From the NCBI GenBank assembly GCA_022843955.1, contig JALHMQ010000002.1, forward strand, positions 62,001-126,000: DNA of 64,000 nucleotides. Direction: 5' to 3'. Below the pieces are notes generated by a model, which was given only the letters and a program-made list of their open reading frames with translations, was not told the origin of the DNA and made no database searches. Shown in pieces: positions 1-8,879 of this stretch (the stretch's first letter is position 1; each line of letters opens with the position of its first letter). The position numbers were made by a program, and so were the translations under genes. This stretch comes from Burkholderiaceae bacterium. Its GTDB lineage: Bacteria; Pseudomonadota; Gammaproteobacteria; Burkholderiales; Burkholderiaceae_F.

Positions 1-986
1 GGGAAGCACAGGACGTTGTTGACCTGGTTCGGATAATCGGAGCGGCCGGTGGCGATCACCGCATCGCTGCGCACGCTCTTCACGTCCTCCGGCAGGATCT
101 CGGGGTTCGGATTCGCCAGCGCGAGAATCAGCGGTCGCGCAGCCATCTTGGCGACCATGTCCTTCTTCAGCACGCCCCCTGCAGACAAGCCGAGGAAGAC
201 GTCCGCGTCGTCGATCACATCGATCAGCTTGCGTGCGGTCGTCTTCTGCGCGAAGCGCGCCTTCTCGTCGTCCATCAGGACTTCACGTCCTTCGTAAACG
301 ACTCCCTCGATGTCAGTGACCCAAATGTGCTCGCGTGGCAGTCCGAGCAGTTCGAGCAGTCCCAAGCAAGCCAACGCGGCAGCGCCAGCGCCGCTGACGA
401 CGAGCTTGATGTCGCGAATGTCCTTGCCGACGACCTTCAGTCCGTTGAGCACCGCTGCGCCAACGATGATGGCGGTGCCATGCTGATCGTCATGGAAGAC
501 CGGGATCTTCATCCGCTCGCGCAGCTTGCGCTCGATGTAGAAGCACTCGGGTGCCTTGATGTCCTCGAGGTTGATCCCGCCGAAGGTGGGCTCCAGCGCA
601 GCGATGATCTCAACCAGCTTGTCGGGATCCAGTTCGGCGATCTCGATGTCGAATACATCGATGCCGGCGAACTTCTTGAACAGAACCGCCTTGCCTTCCA
701 TGACGGGCTTGGCCGCCAGCGGCCCGATGTTGCCCAGACCAAGCACCGCCGTGCCGTTGGTCACGACGCCCACCAGGTTTCCGCGTGCCGTATAGCGCAC
801 CACGCTCGCAGGCTCATCGCGGATCGCCTCGCTAGCCGCCGCCACGCCGGGCGAGTAGGCCAACGCCAAGTCGCGCTGGTTGATCAACTGCTTGGTGGGC
901 GTGACGGAGATCTTTCCGGGCCGCGGCAACTCGTGATACTCCAGCGCAGCACGACGCAGATCGAGGGAATCTTGGGGAGAAGCCAT
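1..986 (-). CDS. maeB: NADP-dependent malic enzyme, MaeB type (3' end outside window)
   Basis: Oxidative decarboxylation of malate to pyruvate and CO2 in the cytoplasm, supplying pyruvate and reducing power. About 328 residues are visible, from ATG at 986 (start [10 protein letters not shown]) to the window edge; the missing part should hold the rest of the cofactor domain and, in MaeB-type enzymes, a phosphotransacetylase-like C-terminal domain. Malic-enzyme signatures include AYSPGVAA, the [13 protein letters not shown] stretch, [20 protein letters not shown], the metal-site region FHDDQHGTA and the nucleotide-fold segment VVSGAGAAA, ending in [10 protein letters not shown]. It is divergent from the aminotransferase at 1327. 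Family assignment is firm; length and presence of the PTA domain cannot be seen here. Confidence 0.93.
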   Translation of the reverse strand, partial: MASPQDSLDLRRAALEYHELPRPGKISVTPTKQLINQRDLALAYSPGVAAASEAIRDEPASVVRYTARGNLVGVVTNGTAVLGLGNIGPLAAKPVMEGKAVLFKKFAGIDVFDIEIAELDPDKLVEIIAALEPTFGGINLEDIKAPECFYIERKLRERMKIPVFHDDQHGTAIIVGAAVLNGLKVVGKDIRDIKLVVSGAGAAALACLGLLELLGLPREHIWVTDIEGVVYEGREVLMDDEKARFAQKTTARKLIDVIDDADVFLGLSAGGVLKKDMVAKMAARPLILALANPNPEILPEDVKSVRSDAVIATGRSDYPNQVNNVLCF

Positions 987-1326
987 ACGGAGCCTTTTTC
1001 AGCGGGTCGGGGATTATGGTCGCCTCATTAGCCCGCCGGCGACTGTGCCACCTGGGCATCGTGGCGGACAGGGGATCGTGCCGGCGACCCGTCGAAACGC
1101 ATCCGCTTGTCCTAGACAGACTTGACTTCTTGCTCTCCGTCCATACACTCCCTCGCAGTTGTTTGCGGGCCTGTCCCATACTTGAGCGCAACACAACCCT
1201 TAGTCGGTGCCTCTCCTCCCTCCCTCCTCAGCCGAATTTGGGTGCGTTCAAGTGACAGGCCCTTTTTTTGGCCTGCTTTCCGTTAGAAGTAAACGCTAAC
1301 GTCGTCAGCAAGCAAAGACCAGCAAC
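987..1326. other. Divergent spacer between maeB and aminotransferase
   Basis: About 340 bases with no credible gene. Both flanking genes read outward, so their promoters should lie here. The only structure I see is a 6-bp inverted repeat, CAGGCC at 1256-1261 and GGCCTG at 1270-1275, whose loop is a T run. It could be a short regulatory palindrome. I see no convincing -35/-10 pair. Confidence 0.5.
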
Positions 1327-2505
1327 ATGTTTCCTGTCGCTGCGCGCAACGCGCAGATTGCGCCGTTCTATGTGATGGAGATCGTCAAGGCGGCCGCTCG
1401 CCGGCAGGCTGAGGGCCTGTCGGTCATCCACATGAGCATCGGTGAGCCAGACTTCTCGGCACCGCAATCGGTTCAGGAAGCGGCAATCGCCGCCGTATCG
1501 CGCGGGGCAACCGGCTACTCGGCCGCCCTCGGGATAGAGCCTTTGCGACAAAGCATCTGCGCACACTACGACCGTGCCTATGGGATCCAGGTGGATCCCG
1601 CGCGAATCGTCATCACGGCGGGGGCCTCCGGCGCGCTTTTCCTCGCCCTGGCAGCCGTGCTGGACCGCGATGCTGAAGTCTTGATGCCCGATCCCAGTTA
1701 CCCGTGCAATCGGCATTTCGTGACAGCGCTGGACGGCCAAGCCAAGCTGGTCGCGGCGCGGCCGGAGGAGCGATTCCAGTTGACTGCCGAGTCGGTCGTC
1801 GCGCACTGGTCCGAGAAGACCGCGGGCGTGATGCTCGCATCGCCGTCGAATCCAACCGGCACCTCGATCACGCCCACGGTTCTGTCGGCCGTCCTGTCCG
1901 CGGTTCGAGAGCGCGGAGGCTTCGCCATCGTTGACGAGATCTACCAGGGACTCACGTACGACCACGGGCCGCGCAGTGCACTGTCACTGACGGACGATGC
2001 GATCGTCATCAACAGCTTCTCGAAGTACTTTGGCATGACAGGTTGGCGACTGGGCTGGATGGTCCTGCCGCCTGCGATGGTGCCTGTGGTGGAGAAGCTG
2101 GCACAAAACCTCTTCATCTGTGCCTCGACCGTCGCGCAGCACGCAGCGCTTGCGTGCTTCCAGCCAGAAACGCTTGCCACCTACGAGTCGCGTCGCCAAC
2201 AGTTTCAGCAGCGCCGCGACTTCCTCGTGCCGGCGCTGCGGCGACTGGGACTGGACATCCCGGTCACGCCGGACGGGGCGTTCTACATCTACGTGGACGT
2301 GAGCCGCTTCTGTACAGACAGCTGGCGCTTTGCCTTCGACCTGCTTGCTGAAACCGGTGTCTGCGTCGTACCAGGCCGCGACTTCGGCTTCAGCGCGCCT
2401 GAGCGCCACGTGCGAGTGTCCTACGCCACGTCGATGGCAAACCTGGAGGAGGCCGTCGAACGGATGGGGCCGTTTCTGGCACGTCGTGCCGGCCCGAGGT
2501 CGTAA
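1327..2505 (+). CDS. Class I/II PLP-dependent aminotransferase
   Basis: Fold-type I aminotransferase (aspartate aminotransferase superfamily), 392 residues, cytosolic. The Schiff-base lysine is K233 in SFSKYFGMTGWRLGW. The cofactor contacts N175 (SPSNPTG), D203 and Y206 (VDEIYQG) are present, as is a C-terminal Arg in HVRVSYA that normally binds the substrate carboxylate. The N-terminal SIGEPDF motif is also typical. Substrate specificity cannot be read from the sequence; relatives act on aspartate, aromatic or branched amino acids. It stands alone on the plus strand and converges on the transglycosylase at 2548, with 42 bases between the stops. Confidence 0.9.
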   Translation: MFPVAARNAQIAPFYVMEIVKAAARRQAEGLSVIHMSIGEPDFSAPQSVQEAAIAAVSRGATGYSAALGIEPLRQSICAHYDRAYGIQVDPARIVITAGASGALFLALAAVLDRDAEVLMPDPSYPCNRHFVTALDGQAKLVAARPEERFQLTAESVVAHWSEKTAGVMLASPSNPTGTSITPTVLSAVLSAVRERGGFAIVDEIYQGLTYDHGPRSALSLTDDAIVINSFSKYFGMTGWRLGWMVLPPAMVPVVEKLAQNLFICASTVAQHAALACFQPETLATYESRRQQFQQRRDFLVPALRRLGLDIPVTPDGAFYIYVDVSRFCTDSWRFAFDLLAETGVCVVPGRDFGFSAPERHVRVSYATSMANLEEAVERMGPFLARRAGPRS

Positions 2506-2547
2506 CTGGCAGCTGTCGGCTCGGCGCACGCGCGCTAAACGGCAGCG

Positions 2548-3489
2548 TCAGGCCGGCCGGTCGTTCATCGCCCCAACCTGAGGCAAAGGCGTGGCGCCGG
2601 AGACCGGCGCGACGCCGCCTGCGTCAGACGCAGCCGCGGGAGTCACCACCGGAGCGGTGATCCGCGTGGCATCCGCCCGCAGACCGGCGCTCAGCGCGCC
2701 ATCGACCTTGCCAGACGCAGCCAACTGGATGCGGGCGCGTTCGGCCATGACACGGCTGCCGTAGCCACCGTCGTCCGGCAGATTGCCGGCGCCGACATAG
2801 AGCTGCAGCCCACGTTCGACCGATCCACCGCGACGGACAAGGTCCTTGAGGATGGCAGATCCGACGTAAATGTTGGCAATCGGGTCAAGAGCTGCATGAT
2901 CGCCGCCGTGCGCCTCGAACTTGTCGGTGTGGACGCGGGTCATCACCTGCATCAAGCCCTGCGCGCCGACGGAACTCTGAGCAAACGGATTCATACTCGA
3001 CTCAACCGCCATGACTGCCAGGATCAGGAGAGGATCGAGTGCCAACTCTTCACCTGCGCGATAGGCCGCCACAACGAGACGCTGCACAGCCTCATCGGCG
3101 ACCCGGTAGCGCCGCGCCAGATACTGGGTAATTTGCCGCTGCTCCGGCTCCAGGCCAACCTGCACCGAGACGGGCTGCGCTGCGCTAGTCTGGAGATCGC
3201 CCCGCGCCGTGACAGCGGCGGGTACAGCAGGCACCAGCCAGTGGCCGACAAGGGCGGGGGCGTGTTCAATAAACCTGGCACGTGCCGATTCGTTGGAGAC
3301 GATCGCCGCCGCGCCGAGCATCGTCACACAGCCAACGAAGGTGACGATGACGCGCGACATCGACATGAACCCATTGAAAACGTCGCGGCCGACAACGGCC
3401 AGTCGAGCGACGACACGATTGGCTGCCCGGTTGGCGGCATGGTTCACCGTCAGATCCGCCTGCAGCGCACAATTTGAGACTTGTGACAT
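2548..3489 (-). CDS. Membrane-anchored lytic transglycosylase (SLT domain)
   Basis: Predicted to cleave the MurNAc-GlcNAc bond of peptidoglycan with formation of 1,6-anhydro ends, acting in the periplasm. 313 residues. ATG at 3489 follows a strong AAGGAGG site. One hydrophobic segment (about 46-64, VIVTFVGCVTMLGAAAIV) anchors the protein after an unusually long, Ala/Arg/Asn-rich N-terminal stretch; a start at M42 or M44 would give a conventional signal sequence, but the ribosome site favours the long form. The SLT core is residues 150-245 with catalytic Glu163 in VMAVESSMNPFAQS, then GAQGLMQVM. The C-terminus is a low-complexity Ala/Pro/Val tail. A second SLT enzyme is at 35990. Confidence 0.85.
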   Translation of the reverse strand: MSQVSNCALQADLTVNHAANRAANRVVARLAVVGRDVFNGFMSMSRVIVTFVGCVTMLGAAAIVSNESARARFIEHAPALVGHWLVPAVPAAVTARGDLQTSAAQPVSVQVGLEPEQRQITQYLARRYRVADEAVQRLVVAAYRAGEELALDPLLILAVMAVESSMNPFAQSSVGAQGLMQVMTRVHTDKFEAHGGDHAALDPIANIYVGSAILKDLVRRGGSVERGLQLYVGAGNLPDDGGYGSRVMAERARIQLAASGKVDGALSAGLRADATRITAPVVTPAAASDAGGVAPVSGATPLPQVGAMNDRPA

Positions 3490-3958
3490 GGTTCCTCCTT
3501 ATGTCGAGCGGCCTTCGGACCATGCGGCCCTCGGGTCGTCACTCACAGGTTGGACGATGAACCGGCCGCAGCACGTGCGAAGCCGGTTCGCTTCTTGGTA
3601 TTGCGGTGGCCCGACTCGCTGCCGTTGCCACCATCGTTTCGCCGGAACGGCTTCAGTCTGCTGAAGCCAGATGGTCCGGACCCAATCCCAGGCTGCTATC
3701 TGACGCCGCCGACGAATGCCGGTTCGACTGTCTAAAGGAAGGGCGCTATGCCAAACGGCTGCTGCATTTTAGGGGGTGTGAGCCTTGTGGCAATCAGGGA
3801 GCCGCCGGAATCTGCCTCATTCGATGAGTGGAATTCTCGCCATCCGGGCTGTCGGAATCAGGATGACGCCACTGTAGTTGTCTATTTTTCAAAGACTTAC
3901 CGAGTTACAAGCACAATCGAGCATGCCGATCAAGGGTTGCTGCGTCGCAACAAATTCG
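3490..3958. other. Spacer upstream of ubiD-family gene
   Basis: About 470 bases. A 74-codon open frame (3748-3972, plus strand) begins with ATG after a good AAGGAAGG site and overlaps the UbiD start by 14 bases. Its third codon positions are only about half G/C, unlike the strongly G/C-biased neighbours, so I do not call it a gene. A 5-bp stem, GTTGC at 3936-3940 and GCAAC at 3947-3951, sits just before the UbiD ATG. Nothing else stands out. Confidence 0.4.
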
Positions 3959-5479
3959 ATGAAATACTCTGACCTGCGTGACTTTCTGGCACAACTGGAC
4001 CGACTCGGCGAGCTCAAGCAGCTTGAAACGCCCATCTCCCCGGTGCTCGAGATGACTGAGCTGGGCGATCGTCTCCTACGTGCCGGCGGACCGGCTGTCT
4101 TGGTCAAACAACCGCGCGGCCACACGATCCCGGTGCTCGCCAATCTGTTCGGCACGCCGCGACGTGTGGCGCTCGGCATGGGGGCCGACAGCGTGGCGGC
4201 GCTCCGCGACGTGGGCGAGTTGCTGGCGTCGCTCAAGGAGCCCGAGGCGCCAAAGGGCATCAAGGATGCGCTCGGCAAGGTCGCGATGCTCAAGAGCGCG
4301 CTGTGGGACATGGCGCCCAAGCACGTCAGCGGCGCTGGCTGCCAGCAGGTGGTCTGGGAGGCCGCTGACGTTGATCTCGCCCGCCTGCCGATCCAGACCT
4401 GTTGGCCCGGCGACGCCGGGCCCCTGATCACGTGGGGCCTCACCATCACTCGGGGACCGCACAAGAAGCGCCAGAACCTGGGCATCTACCGGCAGCAGGT
4501 GATCGGCCGCAACAAGCTGATCATGCGCTGGCTCGCTCACCGCGGCGGCGCGCTGGACTTTCGTGATCACCGGCTGGCACACCCGGGCAAGCCGTTCCCG
4601 ATCGCGGTTGCCCTCGGTGCTGATCCAGCCACCATTCTTGGCGCCGTGACGCCGGTCCCCGATCATCTGTCCGAGTATCAGTTTGCCGGGCTGCTGCGCG
4701 GCGGCCGGACCGAGACCACCCGCTGCATCGGTCATGACTTGTCCGTGCCGGCGTCGGCCGAGATCGTTCTCGAGGGCCACATCTATCCATGCGAGCGACC
4801 GTCGCCCGCCCCAACTGGAGCGCCCCCGCGGCCTGCGAGCGACTATGAGTTGGCGCTCGAAGGCCCATTTGGCGATCACACCGGGTACTACAACGAGCGC
4901 GACTGGTTCCCGGTTTTCACGGTCGACCGCATCACGATGCGGCGCGATCCCATCTACCACTCGACCTACACCGGCAAACCGCCCGATGAGCCGGCGATCC
5001 TGGGCGTCGCGTTGAACGAGGTGTTCGTGCCGATCTTGCGTCGCACGTTCCCCGAAATCATCGACTTCTACCTGCCGCCGGAAGGCTGCAGCTATCGCAT
5101 GGCCGTGGTGTCGATGCGCAAGCAGTACCCGGGGCACGCCAAGCGCGTGATGATGGGCGTGTGGAGTTTTCTACGGCAGTTCATGTACACCAAGTTCATC
5201 GTCGTGGTGGACGATGATGTCGATGCGCGCGACTGGAAGGAAGTGATCTGGGCGATCACGACGCGCGTGGATCCGATGCGCGACACCGTGCTGGTGGAGA
5301 ACACGCCGATCGACTATCTGGACTTTGCCTCCCCGGTCAGCGGCCTGGGCAGCAAGATGGGGATCGATGCCACCAATAAGATGCCTGGCGAGACGCAGCG
5401 TGAGTGGGGCCGACCGATAGCCATGGACGAAGCCATCAAGCGCCGCATCGACGAGCTTTGGCCGCAACTGGGCCTGTAG
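3959..5479 (+). CDS. ubiD: UbiD family decarboxylase
   Basis: UbiD-type prenylated-FMN-dependent decarboxylase, 506 residues. In proteobacteria the usual role is decarboxylating polyprenyl-4-hydroxybenzoate in ubiquinone synthesis, at the inner face of the membrane. The start [20 protein letters not shown] at 3959 matches the family; an upstream TTG extension does not. Family motifs include [28 protein letters not shown] and [11 protein letters not shown], the last near the cofactor/metal site. Between EIVLEG and EGPFGDH there is an insertion of about 17 residues, rich in Pro and Ala, that I do not recall in E. coli UbiD. No good ribosome site precedes the ATG. Ubiquinone synthesis is likeliest, but other UbiD substrates cannot be excluded. 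Confidence 0.88.
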   Translation: MKYSDLRDFLAQLDRLGELKQLETPISPVLEMTELGDRLLRAGGPAVLVKQPRGHTIPVLANLFGTPRRVALGMGADSVAALRDVGELLASLKEPEAPKGIKDALGKVAMLKSALWDMAPKHVSGAGCQQVVWEAADVDLARLPIQTCWPGDAGPLITWGLTITRGPHKKRQNLGIYRQQVIGRNKLIMRWLAHRGGALDFRDHRLAHPGKPFPIAVALGADPATILGAVTPVPDHLSEYQFAGLLRGGRTETTRCIGHDLSVPASAEIVLEGHIYPCERPSPAPTGAPPRPASDYELALEGPFGDHTGYYNERDWFPVFTVDRITMRRDPIYHSTYTGKPPDEPAILGVALNEVFVPILRRTFPEIIDFYLPPEGCSYRMAVVSMRKQYPGHAKRVMMGVWSFLRQFMYTKFIVVVDDDVDARDWKEVIWAITTRVDPMRDTVLVENTPIDYLDFASPVSGLGSKMGIDATNKMPGETQREWGRPIAMDEAIKRRIDELWPQLGL

Positions 5480-5503
5480 CGCCAACCGATTGGGAGCATG
5501 ACC

Positions 5504-5722
5504 ATGGCCATCGAGCGCAAACCCATCCGCCGCGGCGGCATCAAGTCAGCCGGGTATGACCGCAGCAATCGGGTGCTAGAGATCGAGTTCGACAACGGCT
5601 CGGTGATCCAGCACATTGCCGTGGGCGAAGAGATTGCCCGCCGCTTCATAGGTGCCAGCAGCCCGGCCAGTGCCTACAAGGACACGATCCAGGAGGAGTT
5701 CACCATCAAGCGGATCAAATAA
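5504..5722 (+). CDS. KTSC domain-containing small protein
   Basis: Short (72 residues) basic protein with a single KTSC-type domain. It has the GYDRSNRVLEIEFDNGS strand pattern, a central IAVGEEIARRFIGASSP helix and the terminal YKDTIQEEFTIKRI segment. The domain's function is not established; it also occurs at the C-terminus of some lysyl-tRNA synthetases. An ATG lies at 5498 and another at 5504. The GGGAG site at 5492-5496 is too close to the first and properly spaced for the second, so I chose 5504. It follows ubiD by 24 bases on the same strand, so co-transcription is likely. It converges with mgtE, with 11 bases between the stops. Confidence 0.75.
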   Translation: MAIERKPIRRGGIKSAGYDRSNRVLEIEFDNGSVIQHIAVGEEIARRFIGASSPASAYKDTIQEEFTIKRIK

Positions 5723-5733
5723 AGCGTTACGCG

Positions 5734-7239
5734 CTAAACGAAGAAAAGCGTTGCCAGCCCTAGAAAGATGAACACTCCCATGCTGTCCGTGGTGAAGGTC
5801 AGCAGCACGGAAGATCCCATCGCCGGATCGCGTCCGTAGCGCACGAGCAGCAACGGCACAAACATGCCAACCAGCGAGCCCACCAGCATGTTGAGCACCA
5901 TGGCGACCGTCATCGTCACGCCGATCAACCAGCCCTGCGGCGAGTCCAGATAGATCCAGAACGCCACTAGGCCCGCAATCCCGCCCCACACCATGCCGTT
6001 GAGCGCGGCGACCGCCAGCTCCTTGTAGACCAGGCGACGCGCATTGCCGCCGGTGACCTGCCCAAGAGCGAGCGAGCGGATCATCAGCGTCATAGTCTGG
6101 TTGCCGGAATTGCCGGCGATGCCCATCACGATCGTCATCAGCGTCGCCAACGCCACCACCTGCTGAATGGTGCCCTCGAACGCGCCAATCACGCGCGAGG
6201 CGAAGAAGGCCGTGCACAAATTGAGCGCCAGCCAGAGCCAGCGGTTCTTGGCTGAATTCCAGACGCTGGCGAACAGGTCCTCCTCCTCGCGCAGGCCGGC
6301 CTGCGCAAGTGCCGCCTCTTCGGATTCCTCGCGAATGACATCGACCACTTCATCAACCGTGAGGCGCCCGATCAGGCGACCGTTGGCGTCGACCACCGGC
6401 GCCGAGACCAGGTCATAGCGCTCGAACGCCTGCGCGGCTTCACCCGCGTCGTCGAACGGCGCAAGCGTCAGGATGTCGGACCTCATCACTGATGCGACCT
6501 CGGTCTCCGGCTCATTGATGAGCAACCGGTCCAGCGGCAGCGCCCCCTTGAGCACATCGTCACGGTCGACCACGAACACCTGGTCGGTATGGTCGGGCAG
6601 TTCGTCGAACCGCCGCAGGTAGCGCAGCACCACCTCCAGGGTGACGTCGTCGCGGATCGTCACCATCTCGAAGTCCATCCGCGCGCCGACGGAGTCCTCG
6701 GGGTAGCTCATCGCCGCGCGCAGCTGGGCCCGCTCCTCGATCGTCAACGACTGCTTGACCTGCTCGACGACGTCGTCCGGCAGACTGCCGGCAATCGCCG
6801 CGATCTCATCGGCCTCGAGCTTGCTGATCGCGGCGATCAGTTCGCCGCGCTCCATCGCTTCGATCAGCGTCTCGCGCACGCCCTCGCCGACCTCGACCAG
6901 GATCGCGCCGTCGGAGTCGGCCTTGACGCTATCCCAGACGACCATCCGGTCGTCGCGCGGCAACGCCTCGAGGATGTAGGCGATATCTGCCGGATGCAGG
7001 CGATCAATGATCGCCTTCAGTTCCGACAGATGCTGTCGGTGCACCAAGCCTTCGACCAGCGCCTTTTTCTCGTCGGCCGGCGCCTGCTCGCGGTGAACCA
7101 GCTGCTCCACCCGCCGCTGGCGCTCCAGCAAGGCCTGCACGCGCGCGAGCGCACGCTGCGCTTCTTCGGGGTCGCGCGCCGGAATGCTGACGCAGGCTTG
7201 TGTGAAGCCTCCAGCGGTAGGATCGGTGTTCGGAATCAT
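5734..7239 (-). CDS. mgtE: Magnesium transporter MgtE
   Basis: Mg2+ channel of the inner membrane that closes when its cytosolic domains bind Mg2+. 501 residues, slightly longer than average. Order: a basic/acidic N-terminal helical segment, the MgtE N domain (about 70-170, with LHPADIAYILEALP), two CBS motifs (about 185-310), a linking plug helix and five membrane segments in the last 175 residues. Transmembrane signatures are present: MGIAGNSGNQTMTL, the LNMLVGSLVGMFVPLLL segment and the terminal FTTDSMGVFIFLGLATLFFV. Single gene on the minus strand, converging on the KTSC gene. I see no Mg2+ riboswitch upstream. Confidence 0.95.
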   Translation of the reverse strand: MIPNTDPTAGGFTQACVSIPARDPEEAQRALARVQALLERQRRVEQLVHREQAPADEKKALVEGLVHRQHLSELKAIIDRLHPADIAYILEALPRDDRMVVWDSVKADSDGAILVEVGEGVRETLIEAMERGELIAAISKLEADEIAAIAGSLPDDVVEQVKQSLTIEERAQLRAAMSYPEDSVGARMDFEMVTIRDDVTLEVVLRYLRRFDELPDHTDQVFVVDRDDVLKGALPLDRLLINEPETEVASVMRSDILTLAPFDDAGEAAQAFERYDLVSAPVVDANGRLIGRLTVDEVVDVIREESEEAALAQAGLREEEDLFASVWNSAKNRWLWLALNLCTAFFASRVIGAFEGTIQQVVALATLMTIVMGIAGNSGNQTMTLMIRSLALGQVTGGNARRLVYKELAVAALNGMVWGGIAGLVAFWIYLDSPQGWLIGVTMTVAMVLNMLVGSLVGMFVPLLLVRYGRDPAMGSSVLLTFTTDSMGVFIFLGLATLFFV

Positions 7240-7287
7240 TGGGGCGCAGATTCTAGGCGCGCCCCACGTGTCGGGCGGCTGGCGCGT

Positions 7288-7992
7288 TCAGGGAAGCTGG
7301 GCCGACGGCATGTAGCGGAGGATGGCTGCCGTACGGCCGTCCAGATAGCGCCCGCTGCGAATGCGACCGTAGCGCTTTGGGCTCGGCAGGAAGGCTGCCA
7401 GACGCGCCGCCTGCTCGGCGTCGACCTGGTGCGCACCCGCGCCGAAGTAATGGCGGGCGGCAGCGTCGGCACCAAAGATGCCGTCGCCCCACTCAACGAC
7501 GTTCAGGTACACCTCAAGGATGCGGCGCTTGTCCCACATCCACTCGAGCATCGCCGTGATCACCAGTTCCTGCGCCTTGCGGGCATAACTTCGCTCGCCG
7601 GACAGAAAGAGGTTCTTGGCCAATTGCTGCGAGATGGTGCTCCCGCCCTTGACCGGGCGGCCACGCTTGAGATTCTCTTCGTACGCCTTCTGAACCGCGT
7701 CCCAGTCAACGCCTTCGTGCTCGACGAAGCGGGCATCCTCTGACGTAATCACGGCGCGCTTCAGATGGTTGCTGATCCGCTCGTACGGTTGCCACTGATG
7801 ACGCAACTGCGCCTTCGGATTACGCGCCTGCAGACGTTCCAGCTCGCGCTCCATGAACGCGGTCTGGCGGGGATTTTCATACTTCCAGTAGGCAATCCAG
7901 CCGAAGTACCACAGTTGCACGGCGAGCACGCCGAGCACCGCCAGGATGAGAAGCCGCCACGTCCAGCGCAGGACGTGACGCAGGGCCGTCAT
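7288..7992 (-). CDS. mtgA: Monofunctional peptidoglycan glycosyltransferase
   Basis: Polymerises lipid II into glycan strands at the periplasmic face of the inner membrane (GT51 family). 234 residues from ATG at 7992. Residues 10-33 form one N-terminal membrane anchor. The GT51 domain follows, with catalytic Glu85 in ITSEDARFVEHEG, then KGGSTISQQLAKNLFLS and the later ILEVYLNVVEWGDGIFG motif. There is no transpeptidase domain, which fits MtgA. The ATG overlaps the aroE stop (ATGA), so a longer upstream reading of this frame was rejected and translational coupling to aroE is likely. It is the last gene of the rnb-tonB-aroE-mtgA run. Confidence 0.94.
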   Translation of the reverse strand: MTALRHVLRWTWRLLILAVLGVLAVQLWYFGWIAYWKYENPRQTAFMERELERLQARNPKAQLRHQWQPYERISNHLKRAVITSEDARFVEHEGVDWDAVQKAYEENLKRGRPVKGGSTISQQLAKNLFLSGERSYARKAQELVITAMLEWMWDKRRILEVYLNVVEWGDGIFGADAAARHYFGAGAHQVDAEQAARLAAFLPSPKRYGRIRSGRYLDGRTAAILRYMPSAQLP

Positions 7993-8879
7993 CGCTGGAT
8001 GACGGGCGACGGCGGCAATGCATCCAGCCGGCGCCGCAGCTCCTGATAGACCGCGTTGGTTTCCGGGCGCACGCCACGCCACGCCAGAAACGCCTCGGCG
8101 GCCTGTTCGACCAGCATGCCCAGGCCGTCGGCGACCTGCGTAGCGCCACCTTGCTTGGCCAGCTGCATGAACGGCGTCGGATGAGCGTCGTACACGAGGT
8201 CGTAGGCGAGCGTGCAGTCATCGAAGGTCTCGGGATCGATCTTCGGCGCGGCGTTGCTCAAACTGCTCGCCGTGCCATTGATCACGAGATCGAAGTGCTC
8301 GGCCGGCACCTCATCGAAGTGGATTGCCTCGACGCCGAACTCGTCAGCCAGTTCCACCGCCCGCTCATGGCTGCGGTTCGCCACCGCGATCCACTTGGGT
8401 TTTTCCTCGAGCAGAGAGCCGATCAGGCCGCGCACGCCGCCGCCCGCGCCCAGGATCAGGATGGCGGAGTTCTCGATCGTGAACTTGAGCCGACCGGTGA
8501 CATCGCGCACGAAACCGACGCCGTCGGTGTTGTCGCCATGGATGGTGTCGCCGTCGAACTTGAGCGTGTTGACCGCGCCTGCCAGCCGGGCTCGGGCCGA
8601 CAACTCGTCAGCCAGCTTGGCCGCATCGATCTTGAACGGGATCGTGACGTTCAGGCCGAGGTAGCCCGCGTCGCGCAGTCCAAGCGCGAACTCCTCGAAT
8701 CCATCGATCGGCGCGAGCAGTTTCTCGTAGACCAGGTTCTGCCGGGTCTGCCGTGCGAAGAGCGTATGTATCTCGGGCGACAGACTATGGGCGATCGGAT
8801 TGCCGACCACCGCGTAGCGATCAGCCTGTGCGGGTGCGGCCGCGTGTTTCGCGCTTGCAGTCTTGCTGCCTGTAGTCAT
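7989..8879 (-). CDS. aroE: Shikimate dehydrogenase
   Basis: NADPH-dependent reduction of 3-dehydroshikimate to shikimate in the aromatic amino-acid pathway, cytosolic. 296 residues, with about 20 extra N-terminal residues (Ala/Lys rich) before YAVVGNPIAHSLSPEIH. Catalytic residues are Lys83 (NVTIPFK) and Asp119 (GDNTDG). The cofactor domain has GAGGGVRG and NRS; the C-terminal DGLGMLVEQAAEAF motif is intact. Both ends overlap neighbours by ATGA: the start with the TonB-domain gene and the stop with mtgA, indicating one transcript. aroQ, another gene of the same pathway, is at 16806. Confidence 0.96.
   Translation of the reverse strand: MTTGSKTASAKHAAAPAQADRYAVVGNPIAHSLSPEIHTLFARQTRQNLVYEKLLAPIDGFEEFALGLRDAGYLGLNVTIPFKIDAAKLADELSARARLAGAVNTLKFDGDTIHGDNTDGVGFVRDVTGRLKFTIENSAILILGAGGGVRGLIGSLLEEKPKWIAVANRSHERAVELADEFGVEAIHFDEVPAEHFDLVINGTASSLSNAAPKIDPETFDDCTLAYDLVYDAHPTPFMQLAKQGGATQVADGLGMLVEQAAEAFLAWRGVRPETNAVYQELRRRLDALPPSPVIQR

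Noticed and set aside
5734-7300. Mg2+ riboswitch for mgtE
   Set aside because: The 5' region between mgtE and mtgA is under 50 bases, with no room for a known aptamer.
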